From NCBI RefSeq assembly GCF_011516935.1, contig NZ_WOTF01000014.1, forward strand, positions 1 through 58,074: 58,074 nucleotides of DNA, read 5' to 3'. This document shows positions 44,965-55,496 of this stretch, piece by piece. Made by a program: the position numbers and the translations under genes. The first letter of the stretch is position 1. Each line of letters opens with the position of its first letter. Source of the stretch: Acetobacter farinalis. GTDB lineage: Bacteria > Pseudomonadota > Alphaproteobacteria > Acetobacterales > Acetobacteraceae. The notes beneath the pieces are model-generated. The model did not search any database and had not been told where the DNA came from. It worked only from the letters and a program-made list of their open reading frames with translations.

Positions 44965-45788
44965 TGGAGAACGAACCCCTGCAGAATGACCCCATTCACG
45001 ATCAGCCCATGCCGCTGATTGACCATCTGCTTGAACTGCGCCGCAGGTTGCTGTGGTCCGGTGCGGCGTTTCTGGTGTGCTTTGCGCTGTGTTACCACTT
45101 TGCGGGGGATATCTACCTCTTTCTGGCCCGGCCTCTGGGCGAGATCATGCGGCAGCAGGGGGAGCAGCCGCATCTGATTTACACGGCGCTGTATGAAGCC
45201 TTTTTTACCTATATCCGGGTAGCGTTCTTCGGGGCCGCTTTTCTGTCTTTCCCCATTATTGCCATGCAGGCCTGGATTTTTATTGCGCCCGGCCTGTACC
45301 GCTCGGAAAAACGGGCCTTTGCCCCGTTCCTGATTGCAACGCCCATCCTGTTCCTGCTGGGGGCGGCTCTGGCCTATTATTTCATTTTCCCCATTGCCTG
45401 GCGGTTCTTCCTGTCTTTCCAGACGCCGGGCAGCACAGGCGGCGTGCAGATCGAGCTTCAGGCCAAGGTGTCTGAATATCTCTCGCTGGTCATGAAGCTG
45501 ATCATGGCGTTTGGGGTCGCGTTTGAACTGCCTGTGGTGCTGACACTGCTTGCGCGCGTGGGGATTGTGACTGCCGCCATGCTCAGGCGCTTCCGCCGCT
45601 ATGCCATTGTGGGGGCGTTCGTGATTGCCGCCATCCTGATGCCGCCGGATGTCATCACGCAGATAGGGCTGGCGGTTCCGCTGGTCCTTCTTTACGAAAT
45701 TTCCATTCTTGCAGCGCGGCTTGTTGAGCCAAAAACAAAGCCCGCCCCGCTGTCTGAAGAGACCACTCCAGAGGAAGAGGCTTCCTGA
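44961..45788 (+). CDS. tatC: Sec-independent translocase protein TatC
   Basis: This 275-residue integral membrane protein has six helices and forms the Tat receptor core. The signature LIDHLLELRRRLLWSG lies at residues about 17-32, and YEAFFTYIRVAFFGAAFLSFPIIAMQAWIFIAPGLYRSEKR contains the conserved FxxxxK-R loop. It overlaps tatB by four bases. The likely substrates in this window are the two Tat-signal hydrolases (6410-7585, 25357-27369) and the PfpI protein at 57388. Confidence 0.95.
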   Translation: MMENEPLQNDPIHDQPMPLIDHLLELRRRLLWSGAAFLVCFALCYHFAGDIYLFLARPLGEIMRQQGEQPHLIYTALYEAFFTYIRVAFFGAAFLSFPIIAMQAWIFIAPGLYRSEKRAFAPFLIATPILFLLGAALAYYFIFPIAWRFFLSFQTPGSTGGVQIELQAKVSEYLSLVMKLIMAFGVAFELPVVLTLLARVGIVTAAMLRRFRRYAIVGAFVIAAILMPPDVITQIGLAVPLVLLYEISILAARLVEPKTKPAPLSEETTPEEEAS

Positions 45789-45791
45789 TCC

Positions 45792-47060
45792 ATGCATGAT
45801 ATCCGCGCCCTGCGGGCAGACCCTGCCGCTTTTGATGCTGATCTTGCCCGCCGCGGGCTGGCCCCTGTCGCGCAGCAGCTTCTCTCATGGGATGAGGAGC
45901 GGCGGCAGGCCCAGACAGCCCTGCAGGAAAAGCAGGCCCGCCGGAAAACGCTGGCGCGTGAAATCGGCATTCTGAAGCGCACGGGTGAAGAAAGCAGCGC
46001 ACTGGAAGCTGAAGGCGTTGCCATCCGTGTGGAAATGGAAGCGCTGGAAGAACGTGTGGCGTATCTGGAGGGGGAGAGCGCCACCATTCTGGCCAGCCTG
46101 CCCAACCGGCTTGACCCTTCCGTGCCGGATGGCGCGGATGAAACCGCCAACGTGGTGCAGCATGTATGGGGCACGCCCCGTGAGTTCGCGTTTACCGCAC
46201 GCCAGCATTTTGAGCTGGGGGAAGCGCTGGGCCAGATGGATTTTGGCACGGCCTCCAAGCTCTCCGGTGCCCGGTTTGTGGTGCTGCGTGGCGCTCTGGC
46301 CCGTATGGCGCGTGCGCTGGGGCAGTTCATGCTGGACCAGCACAGTGATGAGAATGGCTATGTGGAAACACAGGTTCCGGTGCTGGTGAATGATGCCGCG
46401 ATGTATGGCACGGACAAGCTGCCGAAATTCTCCGACCAGTCTTTCCGCACGGAAGATGGCCGCTGGCTGATCCCGACAGCGGAAGTCCCGCTGACGGCAT
46501 CCGTCGCGGGGGATATTCTGGAGGCCTCCACACTGCCCCGCCGCATGACGGCTCTCAGCCAGTGCTTCCGCAGTGAGGCCGGGTCCGCCGGGCGGGATGT
46601 GCGCGGTATGCTGCGCCAGCACCAGTTTGAAAAAGTGGAAATGGTTTCCATCACCACGCCGGAAGAGAGTGAAGCGGAGCACGAGCGCATGACGCGCTGC
46701 GCCGAGAAAATTCTCGAAAAGCTGGGCGTGCCGTATCGCCGGATTCTGCTGTGCGCGGGGGATACCGGGTTCGGGGCGGCCAAGACGTTTGATCTGGAAG
46801 CATGGCTGCCGGGGCAGGCGGCGTGGCGTGAAATTTCTTCCTGCTCCAACACGCGGGATTTTCAGGCCCGCAGGATGAACGCCCGGTTCCGCCCGCAGGG
46901 GGGTGGTTCTCCGGTGTTTGTCCATACCCTGAATGGTTCCGGTCTGGCCGTGGGGCGTACGCTTATTGCGGTGATGGAAAACGGTCAGAATGAAGATGGC
47001 TCCATTACCGTGCCGGAAGTGCTGCGGCCTTATATGGGTGGTCTGGAACGGATTGGCTGA
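45792..47060 (+). CDS. serS: Seryl-tRNA synthetase
   Basis: This 422-residue class II synthetase has an N-terminal coiled-coil arm (about 25-100) and the catalytic core with motif 2 in [31 protein letters not shown] and motif 3 in [26 protein letters not shown]. It starts three bases after tatC. The last 31 bases overlap the 3' end of the histidine-kinase gene on the opposite strand. Confidence 0.97.
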   Translation: MHDIRALRADPAAFDADLARRGLAPVAQQLLSWDEERRQAQTALQEKQARRKTLAREIGILKRTGEESSALEAEGVAIRVEMEALEERVAYLEGESATILASLPNRLDPSVPDGADETANVVQHVWGTPREFAFTARQHFELGEALGQMDFGTASKLSGARFVVLRGALARMARALGQFMLDQHSDENGYVETQVPVLVNDAAMYGTDKLPKFSDQSFRTEDGRWLIPTAEVPLTASVAGDILEASTLPRRMTALSQCFRSEAGSAGRDVRGMLRQHQFEKVEMVSITTPEESEAEHERMTRCAEKILEKLGVPYRRILLCAGDTGFGAAKTFDLEAWLPGQAAWREISSCSNTRDFQARRMNARFRPQGGGSPVFVHTLNGSGLAVGRTLIAVMENGQNEDGSITVPEVLRPYMGGLERIG

Positions 47061-48652
47061 ACGCCATCCGGCTCTTGTCCGGGGGCTTGCTGGAAGGTCA
47101 GTCGCACCATAAATCCAGCCTCCTGCCCCGGGATGGGAGAGGCCAGATCCATACGGATGGCCATTTGCCCGGAAATTGTTCTGGCAATGGCCAGCCCCAG
47201 CCCGCTGCCTTCCGTACCGAGGTTCCCGCGTACAAACGGGTCTGGCAGGCGGCCAAGCAGATCCGGGGCAAGGAGCGGGCAGGCATTTTCAATCGTGACA
47301 CAGGCAATGTGGTCCATTGCCGAGGTAGAGGCTGAGGTAGAAGCGCAGCTCGCACAGGCAGCCTGGGCAGTGTTCTGACCGATGGTTTTCTGGCCAGCGC
47401 TGGCCAGCGGTGCTGCCCCACAGTATGCGGGATTTGTCTGAGGGGTGGAGACATGCACCTGCACCACAGACCCTTGCGGGCTGTGCCGCAGGGCATTTTC
47501 CAGCAGATTGCGGAACAGGATGCCTGCGGCGTCCAGATCTCCCAGCACATCCAGCTTTTTCAGAGCACCGGTTTCAATCTGGATGCGCGGGCAGGAGAGG
47601 TCCGGCCGGTCCAGCTCATCCGCAACCACATGCAGGACGGAGAGTAGATCAAAGCGGTCACGCCGCAGGGCTGTGCCAGCCACGGCGCGGGAGAGCTGGA
47701 GCAGTTTTTCAACCGTGCGGCTCAGGCGGTGGCTCTGGCTGATCAGCGTATCCACTCGTTCGAGGGTTTTTTCGCGGTCTTCAGCGGGCGGGGGAAGTGC
47801 TGAGGTTTCCGTGTTGTCCGGCATGGTCGGGGCGGACAGGGCTTGCAGCGTTGAGGCGCGCAGCATCTGGGCCTGTGCCAGCAGGGCTGCGATGGGGTTG
47901 CGGAGTTCATGCGCGGCGTTGGCCGCAAAGGCGCGCTCTGCGGAAAGGGCTTTATGCAGCCGCTCCAGAAGTGAGTTGACGGCCATCTGGATGGTGGAAA
48001 GCTCGATTGGCAAAGCCAGATCCGGTACGGGCTTGAGGTTGCCGCTGCCGCGTTCCCTGATTTCATCCTGCAGGCGCACAAGCGGGCGCAGCCCCCGCCG
48101 CACAATCCAGATCACCAGCAGCCAGATACACGGCACGGAGCCGATAATAGGGAGTACGGCAATCAGGATGGCGCGATGTGTTGCCTGTGTGCGGTGCAGG
48201 CGGGGTTCCCCCACCATAATGAACCGGTCGGCCTGTGCGGCGGGTGTAACATACACCCGGAACTGCGGCAGCATGTAAAACCCGCCGGACAAGGGCACGG
48301 TAAAGCGCGTTGCCGGCGCGTTGGAAGAGCGGAGAAGGACATGCCCCGCCGCATCGGTAATCTGGTAGGCGAGGGATGTGGGCTTGATATCAGACAGATG
48401 CGCCACATCCTGCCCCGGCCCCTGTTGGTTCAGGGCCAGCACGGCGAACTGGAGCCGTTCCCCTACTTCCTGAAGGGAGTCATCCAGCCGTTCGGTAATT
48501 TCGTATTGTGTGAAACCCGCTGTTGTCAGGCTGACAATGGCGAGGCAGCCTGCCACAACACCTGTCACGCCACGGATCAGGCGCGTGGCCAGCCGCCAGG
48601 GGGGAGCCGGTTTTTCGGGCGGGAGCGGGGAAGGGGGCTGGGCGGGGGTCAT
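47030..48652 (-). CDS. Sensor histidine kinase of the efflux operon
   Basis: This 540-residue membrane kinase has two transmembrane helices (about 26-48 and 160-184) enclosing a periplasmic sensor domain. A HAMP-like linker follows, then a HisKA domain with phospho-acceptor His248 in [17 protein letters not shown]. The ATPase domain has the N box in [13 protein letters not shown] and the G box in [12 protein letters not shown]. It belongs to the OmpR-linked QseC/TctE type. It overlaps its response regulator by four bases and follows the RND pump genes, so it probably senses a metal. An insertion rich in Ala/Ser/Thr (about 425-455) sits inside the ATPase domain. Confidence 0.9.
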   Translation of the reverse strand: MTPAQPPSPLPPEKPAPPWRLATRLIRGVTGVVAGCLAIVSLTTAGFTQYEITERLDDSLQEVGERLQFAVLALNQQGPGQDVAHLSDIKPTSLAYQITDAAGHVLLRSSNAPATRFTVPLSGGFYMLPQFRVYVTPAAQADRFIMVGEPRLHRTQATHRAILIAVLPIIGSVPCIWLLVIWIVRRGLRPLVRLQDEIRERGSGNLKPVPDLALPIELSTIQMAVNSLLERLHKALSAERAFAANAAHELRNPIAALLAQAQMLRASTLQALSAPTMPDNTETSALPPPAEDREKTLERVDTLISQSHRLSRTVEKLLQLSRAVAGTALRRDRFDLLSVLHVVADELDRPDLSCPRIQIETGALKKLDVLGDLDAAGILFRNLLENALRHSPQGSVVQVHVSTPQTNPAYCGAAPLASAGQKTIGQNTAQAACASCASTSASTSAMDHIACVTIENACPLLAPDLLGRLPDPFVRGNLGTEGSGLGLAIARTISGQMAIRMDLASPIPGQEAGFMVRLTFQQAPGQEPDGVQPIRSRPPI

Positions 48653-49317
48653 GAGGCAGGCGGCTGTTCAAGGCAGTATCCGCGCCCGCGCACGGTGCGG
48701 ATAATATCCGCCCCCAGCTTTTTGCGAACCCGGCTGACAAACACTTCTATGGTGTTGCTGCCCACTTCTTCTTCCAGAGTATAGAGCGCATCTTCTATCC
48801 GCTCGCGGGAGCAGATGGCGCCGGGGCGGCGGGCCAGCAGTTCCACCAGAGCCCACTCCCGCGCTGTCAGATCAATCACCTGCCCGTTGCGCGTCAGACG
48901 GGTGCGCTCGAGATCAATATCGATATCGCCCACTCTCAGCCGGTTATCAACCAGAGGGCGGTAGCGGCGGCTTACGGCGGCAATGCGGGCCACCAACTCA
49001 TCCAGATCATAGGGTTTGGCCAGATAGTCATCCGCGCCTTCGGAAAGACCGGCAATGCGGTCACTCACCTGATCTTCCGCTGTGGTGACCAGCACCGCCA
49101 GCGGGGAACTGGTCTGGCGGATTTCCCGCAGCAGGGTGCGCCCGCTGCCATCGGGCAGACCAAGGTCCAGCAGGAGCACATCGTAATGCACCGCCGCAAG
49201 GGCTGCGCGGCCATCCTCCAGCGTGGTGAACCAGTCCACCGTGTGGCCTGCCTGCCGCACCCGTTCCTGTACGGCAGCTCCAAGATGGGGTTCATCTTCC
49301 ATGATCAGGATGCGCAT
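48649..49317 (-). CDS. OmpR-family response regulator of the efflux operon
   Basis: This 222-residue regulator has a receiver domain with Asp51 as the phosphorylation site (VLLLDLGLPDGSG), an acidic pocket at MEDEPHLG, and the conserved Lys in DDYLAKPYDLDEL. A winged-helix DNA-binding domain (about 125-220) reads LTAREWALVELLARRPGAICSRERI and IEVFVSRVRKKLGADIIRTVRGRGYCL. It lies six bases after the RND pump gene. Metal-responsive control of the same operon is likely from context. Confidence 0.93.
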   Translation of the reverse strand: MRILIMEDEPHLGAAVQERVRQAGHTVDWFTTLEDGRAALAAVHYDVLLLDLGLPDGSGRTLLREIRQTSSPLAVLVTTAEDQVSDRIAGLSEGADDYLAKPYDLDELVARIAAVSRRYRPLVDNRLRVGDIDIDLERTRLTRNGQVIDLTAREWALVELLARRPGAICSRERIEDALYTLEEEVGSNTIEVFVSRVRKKLGADIIRTVRGRGYCLEQPPAS

Positions 49318-49323
49318 GCGGGA

Positions 49324-52300
49324 TCAGCTTTCTTCAGCGGGCGGGCGTCCTGCTTTCATAAAGCGCGCGTAGAGCAGAGGCAAAACAAACAGGGTGAGCA
49401 GGGTGGATGTTACCAGCCCGCCCACCACCACGCTGGCCAGCGGGCGCTCCACTTCCGCCCCGGCGGAGGCGGAAAAGGCCATGGGAAAAAAGCCGAGGCT
49501 GGCCACCAGCGCCGTGGCCATCACGGGCCGGAAGCGTTCCCGCGCGGCGGTAAAGGCCGCGCGGGCGGCCCCCACACCCCGGCGGCGGATCTGCTCCGCC
49601 GTGCTGACCAGCACCACGCCATTCAGAACCGCGACACCAAACAGGGCGATAAACCCGATGCCGGCGGAAATGCTGAAGGGCAGCCCGCGCAGCACCAGCG
49701 CGAAAATACCGCCGGACGCAGCCAGAGGCAGGTTACAGAACACCAGCAGCGCCAGCCGGGCCGAGCCCAGAGCGGTAATCAGCAGCAGGAAGATGAGCGT
49801 GAGGGCAATGGGCACGACAATGGCCAGCCGTTTTGAAGCAGACTGGAGGTTTCTGAACTGGCCATTCCACTGCATGGTGTAGCCGTGCGGCAGCGTGACA
49901 GTGCGCTGCACGGTTTTCTGCGCCTCCGCCACATAGGAGGCAATATCCCGCCCGCGCACATTGGCCTGAACGACAATACGCCTGCGGATACCATCGCGGC
50001 TGATCCGCGGTGGTCCGTCCTGCTGGCGGATATCCGCAACCTGAGAGAGCATGACCGTGCCGCGCCCGTCTGCCTGTATCACGCGCAGGGCACCGATATC
50101 GGCAAGGGAGCGTGCCTGCGCCGGGTCAAACCGCGCCTGCGTGGGGATGATGGCGTTCCCCTGCGTTACGGGCCGCCCGATATGGCCCCCAATGGCCTCC
50201 ACCGTATCCAGAATATCCTGCACACGCACGTTCAGCCTGCCCGCGTTTTCGCGGTTTACGTCAATATGCAGGAAGGGGGTGGCGCCATCATCTTCCGCCA
50301 TCACATCCGCCGCGCCGGGCACACTGTTCAGCGCCTTGATCACCTGTTCACTCAGGCGGGCAAGGGTAGGCAGATCATTCCCGAAGATGGAGACAGCAAT
50401 CTGGGTCCGCACACCGGACAGCAGATCGTCCATACGCATCTGGACCGGCTGGCTCCATGAAAAGAGGGCGTCCGGCAGCGCGTTCTGAAGGGCTTTATTC
50501 ATGGCCGAGACCAGTTCAGCCTGAGAGCGGCCCTGACGCGGTTCCTTGAGCAAAATGAAGCTGTCGGTTTCATTCTGGCCCATCGGGTCCGTCGGGATGG
50601 CGGCGGTGCCGGTGTTGCTGATAACCGTTTCCACTTCCGGGAAGGTTTTCAGCAGGCGTTCCTGCTGCTGCACGGATTTCAGAACCGTCTCCAGTGAAGC
50701 GGAGGGCAGGCGCAGGGCGTGCAGCGCCAGTGCACCTTCCTCGAGCTGCGGTACAAACTCGCTGCCCAGCCCCATGCCCAGAACGGCAGCCAGTACGCAC
50801 ACGGCCAGACTGCCGCCAACCAGAAGCCGGGGCTTGCGCACACAGCGGGAGAACAGCGGTTCATAATGCCGCCGCAGCCATTGCATCAGTCTGGTCTCAT
50901 GCGGGACCTGTACCGTGCGCAGGGTGGAAACACACAGAATGGGGATCCACACAATGCAGTAAAGCAGGGAAGCGGCCAGCGCCATGATGACGGTCTGGGC
51001 CATGGGGCGGAACATCCGGCCCTCAATGTCCTGCAGAGTCAGGACGGGCAGATACACCATGATGATAACCAGAATGGCGAAGCTGACAGGCCGGGCAATC
51101 TGCTGCGCGCAGGAGCGGACCAGCTCCCCGAAGGGCACGTCTGGCTCACGCAGGCGGCGGCTGAGCACATGCTCCACCACCACAAGAGAGCTGTCCACAA
51201 TCATGCCGAAATCAATGGCGCCAAGGCTGAGCAGATTGGCGGAGATGCCGAATATCCGCATGCCTGTCATGGCGCACACCAGCGCGAACGGAATAACAGA
51301 GGCAATCAGCAGGGAGGCCCGCAGGTTGCCAATCACGGCAAGCAGCACGGCCACAACCAGAGCCGCGCCAATCAGCAGGTTTTCACGCACGGTGGCAATG
51401 GTGCGGTTGGTGAGCATGGCGCGGTCGTAATAAGGCACCAGCCTGACCCCGGCGGGCAGGGATTGCGTAATGGCAGGAAGAGCGGCCCGGATGCCCGCCA
51501 GAGTGGCGTCTGAACTGGCCCCTTTTTCCATCATCACCACCCCGGTGACAATTTCACCCTGCCCGTCACGCGTGACTGCGCCCAGCCGCGTGCGCGGGAC
51601 TGTGCTGATGCGCCCCAGATCCCGCAGGCGGATGGCAGTGCCTCCGGGCTGGGTTTTAACCGTAATAGCCCCGAAATCCTGCAAGGAACGCAGCAACCCG
51701 CGCCCGCCCACAACCTGTTCCTCGGCATGATGCTCGATCCAGCCGCCGCCGGAGGCGGCATTGCTGGTCTCTATGGCGCGATAGACATCGCCCACAGAAA
51801 CGCCATAGGTCAGCAGGCGGGCCGGATCGAGAGTCACATTCCATGTCTCTTCCGCCCCACCCCCGATGTTGACATCGACTACACCGGGGACAAGCTTGAG
51901 CTGAGGGGCCACCGTCCAGCTTATCAGGCGGTGCAGCTCCATCAGGGAAAGGCCGGGGCCGTAAAGCTGAAACTGGAAGATTTCGCCAAGGCCTGTTGTA
52001 AGCGGCCCCATGCTGATGCTGACACCGGGCACACTGATCAGGGATCGGGCCTGCGCCATGCGTTCAGTCACACGGGCGCGGTCCAGATTGATGTCTGTAG
52101 AGTCCTCAAACTGGATATAGACCACGGAAACGCCGGAGCGTGAGATGGAACGCAGGTCTTTCACGCCGGGAATACCCGCCATGCTGCTTTCCACCGGGAA
52201 GGTAATCAGTTTTTCAACTTCTTCCGTCGCCAGACCGGGCGCTATGGCCGAAACCAGCACCTGCTGGGGTGAAATATCCGGCACGGCCTCCACCGGCAGG

Positions 52301-52395
52301 CCAGACAGAACAACACCCCCGCTCAGCATGAGCAGAACCAGCAGGGCCAGCAGCAGGAAGCGGGCCTGATTCAGTTTTTCAAAAAATGTCAGCAC
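49324..52395 (-). CDS. CzcA-type heavy-metal RND efflux pump
   Basis: This 1023-residue inner-membrane antiporter has 12 helices and two large periplasmic loops. The proton-relay motif of the heavy-metal class is present in helix 4: GAIDFGMIVDSSLVVVEHVL, with Asp395, Asp401 and Glu408. This is as in the divalent-cation (Zn/Co/Cd) subgroup rather than the copper/silver one. Translation appears to start at GTG 52395, eight bases after the adaptor stop codon. Together with the next two genes it forms a tripartite CzcCBA pump. Which metal is exported cannot be read from sequence. Confidence 0.92.
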   Translation of the reverse strand: MLTFFEKLNQARFLLLALLVLLMLSGGVVLSGLPVEAVPDISPQQVLVSAIAPGLATEEVEKLITFPVESSMAGIPGVKDLRSISRSGVSVVYIQFEDSTDINLDRARVTERMAQARSLISVPGVSISMGPLTTGLGEIFQFQLYGPGLSLMELHRLISWTVAPQLKLVPGVVDVNIGGGAEETWNVTLDPARLLTYGVSVGDVYRAIETSNAASGGGWIEHHAEEQVVGGRGLLRSLQDFGAITVKTQPGGTAIRLRDLGRISTVPRTRLGAVTRDGQGEIVTGVVMMEKGASSDATLAGIRAALPAITQSLPAGVRLVPYYDRAMLTNRTIATVRENLLIGAALVVAVLLAVIGNLRASLLIASVIPFALVCAMTGMRIFGISANLLSLGAIDFGMIVDSSLVVVEHVLSRRLREPDVPFGELVRSCAQQIARPVSFAILVIIMVYLPVLTLQDIEGRMFRPMAQTVIMALAASLLYCIVWIPILCVSTLRTVQVPHETRLMQWLRRHYEPLFSRCVRKPRLLVGGSLAVCVLAAVLGMGLGSEFVPQLEEGALALHALRLPSASLETVLKSVQQQERLLKTFPEVETVISNTGTAAIPTDPMGQNETDSFILLKEPRQGRSQAELVSAMNKALQNALPDALFSWSQPVQMRMDDLLSGVRTQIAVSIFGNDLPTLARLSEQVIKALNSVPGAADVMAEDDGATPFLHIDVNRENAGRLNVRVQDILDTVEAIGGHIGRPVTQGNAIIPTQARFDPAQARSLADIGALRVIQADGRGTVMLSQVADIRQQDGPPRISRDGIRRRIVVQANVRGRDIASYVAEAQKTVQRTVTLPHGYTMQWNGQFRNLQSASKRLAIVVPIALTLIFLLLITALGSARLALLVFCNLPLAASGGIFALVLRGLPFSISAGIGFIALFGVAVLNGVVLVSTAEQIRRRGVGAARAAFTAARERFRPVMATALVASLGFFPMAFSASAGAEVERPLASVVVGGLVTSTLLTLFVLPLLYARFMKAGRPPAEES

Positions 52396-52399
52396 AGGC

Positions 52400-53560
52400 T
52401 TAATCCGTATCCATGCCGGGCAGGACGATCATGGCTTTCAGGGCCAGACTGCCGTCACTCACAATGGTCTCTCCGGCTTTCAGGCCAGACAGCACAAGGG
52501 TTTTTCCGTTTTCTTCCATCCCGGTCCGAATGGTCACGGGGCGAAAGCTGTCAGGTGCGGTTTGCACAAATACCACTGTGCGGTCTCCAAGCGTCTGGAC
52601 AGCCTGCGCCGGGATGATCAGTCCGGAGCCGGTTTGCGAGGTCTGCAGGAGGCTGTTCAGCATCATGCCCGGACGCAGCTTGCCGGAAGGGTTGGGCACG
52701 CGGCTGAGCACACGCACAAGCCCGGTTGCCGGGTTTGCTGCGGTATCAATGGTCTCGATGCGGGACAGCAGGGGGGGGATTGCCGTTGTGCCATCGGGCG
52801 AGCGGGAAAGCGTTTCCTGACGCCCGCCCTCCACAAGCAGGGCGGCATCCTGCGGGGTGACATCTGAAACAATCCAGACATGCCCCGTGTCACTCACCGT
52901 CAGCAGGGGCACGGTGGGGTCCACATCCGCAGCCACAGCCGTATCAACCTGTGTCACGGTGCCATCCACGGGGGAAATCAGGGTCGAGGTTTCGTCCGCG
53001 CCATGCGTTTCAGTGGGGGAGGTGTATTCTTCCTGAAAGCGGTGCGCCAGAACGCCCAGTTCCGCCTCGTGCGTGGCAATGGTGTCCTGCGCCTGTTTCA
53101 GCACGGCCAGACGCCGGCGGGTTTCCCCACTGGAAACAGTTGTGCCCGCCAGTGCGCGTGCGCGTTCATATGATGCGGCGGCATCATCCCGCGCGGCCTT
53201 GGCGGCGGCCAGTGCGGAGCGTGTCTGCACCTCCTGCAGCCGGGCCAGATGCAGGGCGTGGTTCTGATAGGTCAGCAGGGTGTCCCCCGTTTTCACACTC
53301 TGCCCCGGCAGCACGGCGACTGTGAGCACCTTGCCGTTCCCTGCGGCATGCAGCGTGACCGTGCGGGTGACATCCGGCTGCACATGGGCCGTGGCGGGCA
53401 GCATATGCACCAGCGTGCCGGATGTGACAGGTACGCACTGCAGCCCCTCGTTCCGGATGGCCTCGGCAGAAAGTTTCAGAGTCTGGGGCGGGGTCTCTTC
53501 AGCCAGAACAGTCACGGGTGCTGCGGCAAGAACGCAAAGAAAAAGCGCAAGATATTTCAT
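52400..53560 (-). CDS. CzcB-like membrane-fusion adaptor
   Basis: This 386-residue periplasmic adaptor has a signal peptide (MKYLALFLCVLAAAPVTVLAEE), a barrel-sandwich/lipoyl segment (VTLHAAGNGKVLTVAVLPGQ), a coiled-coil hairpin (about 110-185) and beta-barrel plus membrane-proximal domains (VDGTVTQVDTAVAADV). The reading frame is open up to 53662, where an ATG overlaps the upstream stop, but that would bury the signal peptide behind 34 residues, so ATG 53560 is chosen even though its ribosome binding site is poor. There is no His-rich C-terminal metal domain. Confidence 0.87.
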   Translation of the reverse strand: MKYLALFLCVLAAAPVTVLAEETPPQTLKLSAEAIRNEGLQCVPVTSGTLVHMLPATAHVQPDVTRTVTLHAAGNGKVLTVAVLPGQSVKTGDTLLTYQNHALHLARLQEVQTRSALAAAKAARDDAAASYERARALAGTTVSSGETRRRLAVLKQAQDTIATHEAELGVLAHRFQEEYTSPTETHGADETSTLISPVDGTVTQVDTAVAADVDPTVPLLTVSDTGHVWIVSDVTPQDAALLVEGGRQETLSRSPDGTTAIPPLLSRIETIDTAANPATGLVRVLSRVPNPSGKLRPGMMLNSLLQTSQTGSGLIIPAQAVQTLGDRTVVFVQTAPDSFRPVTIRTGMEENGKTLVLSGLKAGETIVSDGSLALKAMIVLPGMDTD

Positions 53561-53658
53561 GGTAAGGACTGTTTTTTTCTGAAAGGGTTTGCCTGAAAAC
53601 CGGTCATGCAGCCTGCGGGCGGCGCGTTCCGATTTGGCGGAGGTCTGTATTCCGTCCA

Positions 53659-55101
53659 TCATTCAGGGCCGCCACTGCTGCGGGGGGAAGAGACCAGTTC
53701 CGGAATACGCAGCGGTTCACCGGGGCGGCGTGTATGCGGAGTGCCTGCGTCCTCCGGGATTTCCATCTCTGCACCAGAGGAAGCTGGCCGGGCGGAGGGG
53801 CGGCGTGCCAGGGCAGGGGCCTGCTCCAGCCCCGGAATGGCTCCGGCGGCAATCAGGGCGCGGGCAATGGCTGTATGCCAGAGAATTTCCGCCCGGTCCC
53901 GCACCAGATCGGCCGCATAGGCCGCCTGTCTGGCCCTCAGTGCATCATCCAGAGAGGTTTCCTGAAGTTTCCAGGAGCGTTCCATAAGGTCCGCCCGACT
54001 TTCCAGTTGCTGGGCTGCTGTGCGCGCACTTTTTAGGGTGGAGGATGCGGAGGTCAGCCTTGCCCGGATCTGGGCAATTTCCTGCCGGACCATGCGGCGT
54101 GTCAGAGTCTCCTGTGTCTCTGCCGCGGCCACCCGGTTGCGGGCGGCGGCCAGGAGTGGCGCGTTATGCACAGCGCTGGGCAGCGCCATGGTGAAGTTTA
54201 CCCCCACGCGGGTATCCCACGGGCTGCCGTACTGGGCTTCGTGAATGGCCCCGACACCAACCTGCGGGTTGGGCATGAAGGACCGGCGGGCCAGCACCAT
54301 ATCTGCATTGGCTGCGGCGGTTTCTTTCTGTGCGGCCCGTACACGGGGGTCATTTTCTTCCACCGTGTGGGCCACCAGCTTTTCCTCGGCACTCTGTGGC
54401 GCCGTAAAAGCGAGGATATCCGGCACTATGGGTGAACCCAGCAGGGCCACCAGCCCGGCGGCGGCTGTCTGGGCTTCTTCCCGCGCCATGGTGGCATCGG
54501 TCTGGGCAGAGGCCTGTGCCGCTTCAGCCATCTGCTGGTCAGCCAGTGTCATTTCGCCAGTTGTGGCAGCACGCGCCACATGAGCGCTCAGGCGGGCGGC
54601 GGCACTGGCCAGCGCCTGCGTGCTGGCCATCCGCTTGTGGGCCAGCATGGCGGCTGCCGTGGCGTCCAGCAGGCGCACAGCAAGGGCCATATGTTCTTCA
54701 CTACTGCGTTCTGTCGCGGCTTCCGCTTCGGCCTTGGCGACCTTCCGGGTCGCGCTGCCCTGCCCCGGTAACCAGAGCGGGACGCTTATCCCGCCTTCAT
54801 AGGTTGTATAGCCAATGTTGGAGCCAATGGCGTGGTCATCAAAATACGAACCGGAAAGCGATGGCCCCCCGGCAAACCAGCTTCCCGCCGCTCTGGCACG
54901 GGATTCGGCGGAGTAACGGTTTGTTCCCAGCTCGGACCGGCGCGGGTCCTGCGCCCAGGCCATGGCCAGGGCATCAGGAAAGGACAGGCGTTGCCCGGCT
55001 GTTTCGTCCTGCCCTGCGAGAGGGGCTGCGTGCGCAGGCGCCAAAAGCAGGGTGTTCAGAGCTGTGAGCAGAACAAGGCTGCGGCGGGCAGAGAGCTTCA
55101 T
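53659..55101 (-). CDS. CzcC-like outer-membrane efflux protein
   Basis: This 480-residue TolC-family channel has a signal peptide ending near AHA. It shows two alpha-helical repeat halves: LSFPDALAMAWAQDPRRSELG, TTYEGGISVPLWLPGQGSATRK and, in the second half, VGVGAIHEAQYGSPWDTRVGVNFTMALP. A proline-rich tail (about 435-480) follows. It is the first gene of the czcCBA-regulator-kinase operon. ATG 55101 is used; the TTG four codons upstream adds nothing conserved. Confidence 0.9.
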   Translation of the reverse strand: MKLSARRSLVLLTALNTLLLAPAHAAPLAGQDETAGQRLSFPDALAMAWAQDPRRSELGTNRYSAESRARAAGSWFAGGPSLSGSYFDDHAIGSNIGYTTYEGGISVPLWLPGQGSATRKVAKAEAEAATERSSEEHMALAVRLLDATAAAMLAHKRMASTQALASAAARLSAHVARAATTGEMTLADQQMAEAAQASAQTDATMAREEAQTAAAGLVALLGSPIVPDILAFTAPQSAEEKLVAHTVEENDPRVRAAQKETAAANADMVLARRSFMPNPQVGVGAIHEAQYGSPWDTRVGVNFTMALPSAVHNAPLLAAARNRVAAAETQETLTRRMVRQEIAQIRARLTSASSTLKSARTAAQQLESRADLMERSWKLQETSLDDALRARQAAYAADLVRDRAEILWHTAIARALIAAGAIPGLEQAPALARRPSARPASSGAEMEIPEDAGTPHTRRPGEPLRIPELVSSPRSSGGPE

Positions 55102-55134
55102 GTGGTACAACAAGACACCCTGGTCTGAGTGTTG

Positions 55135-55167
55135 TGCCTCTGCCGCACGGCGGGGTGCTCAGAGGCA
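55135..55167. promoter_or_regulatory. Inverted repeat in the leader of the efflux operon
   Basis: Eight-base arms TGCCTCTG and CAGAGGCA are separated by 17 bases, 34 bases upstream of the czcC-like start. It could be a regulator site or a leader hairpin. No known metal-regulator box was matched. Confidence 0.3.
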
Positions 55168-55249
55168 GGACGACAAGCGGAGCCCTTTCATACCGGTTGA
55201 ACCTGACTGGAAGCTGAACGCGCCGGGGAACCTGTCGAGGATCATGACC

Positions 55250-55496
55250 TATTAATTTATTCGGACAGGCAAAAGGCAGTCTCTCGCAGAGCGAAAAATC
55301 AAAACCTCCCTGCAACTGGCATCTGTATAAGCATCTGTATAAAAAACGTCACCGTATCGAAAATATCTTCGCAAAGCTTGAAGACTGGCGTCGTATTGCT
55401 GCCAGATACGACCGTGGCACACATACGTTCATGTCTGCAATACATGTCGCCTCAAGCTTCATATTCTATCTCAAAGAATTAGTCCTGAGCCTATGA
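55250..55496 (+). pseudogene. C-terminal fragment of an IS5-family transposase (first copy)
   Basis: The frame ending at TGA 55494-55496 reads KKRHRIENIFAKLEDWRRIA, ARYDRGTHTFMSAI and FYLKEL, the DDE-domain end of IS5-type transposases (catalytic Glu in RIENIF). The earlier part is degraded, and a 12-base tandem duplication (GCATCTGTATAA twice, 55319-55342) interrupts it. There is no start codon or N-terminal domain. Confidence 0.75.

Noticed and set aside
44721..45797. 358-codon minus-strand open frame
   Set aside because: Complement of tatB and tatC; polar residues mirror hydrophobic helices.
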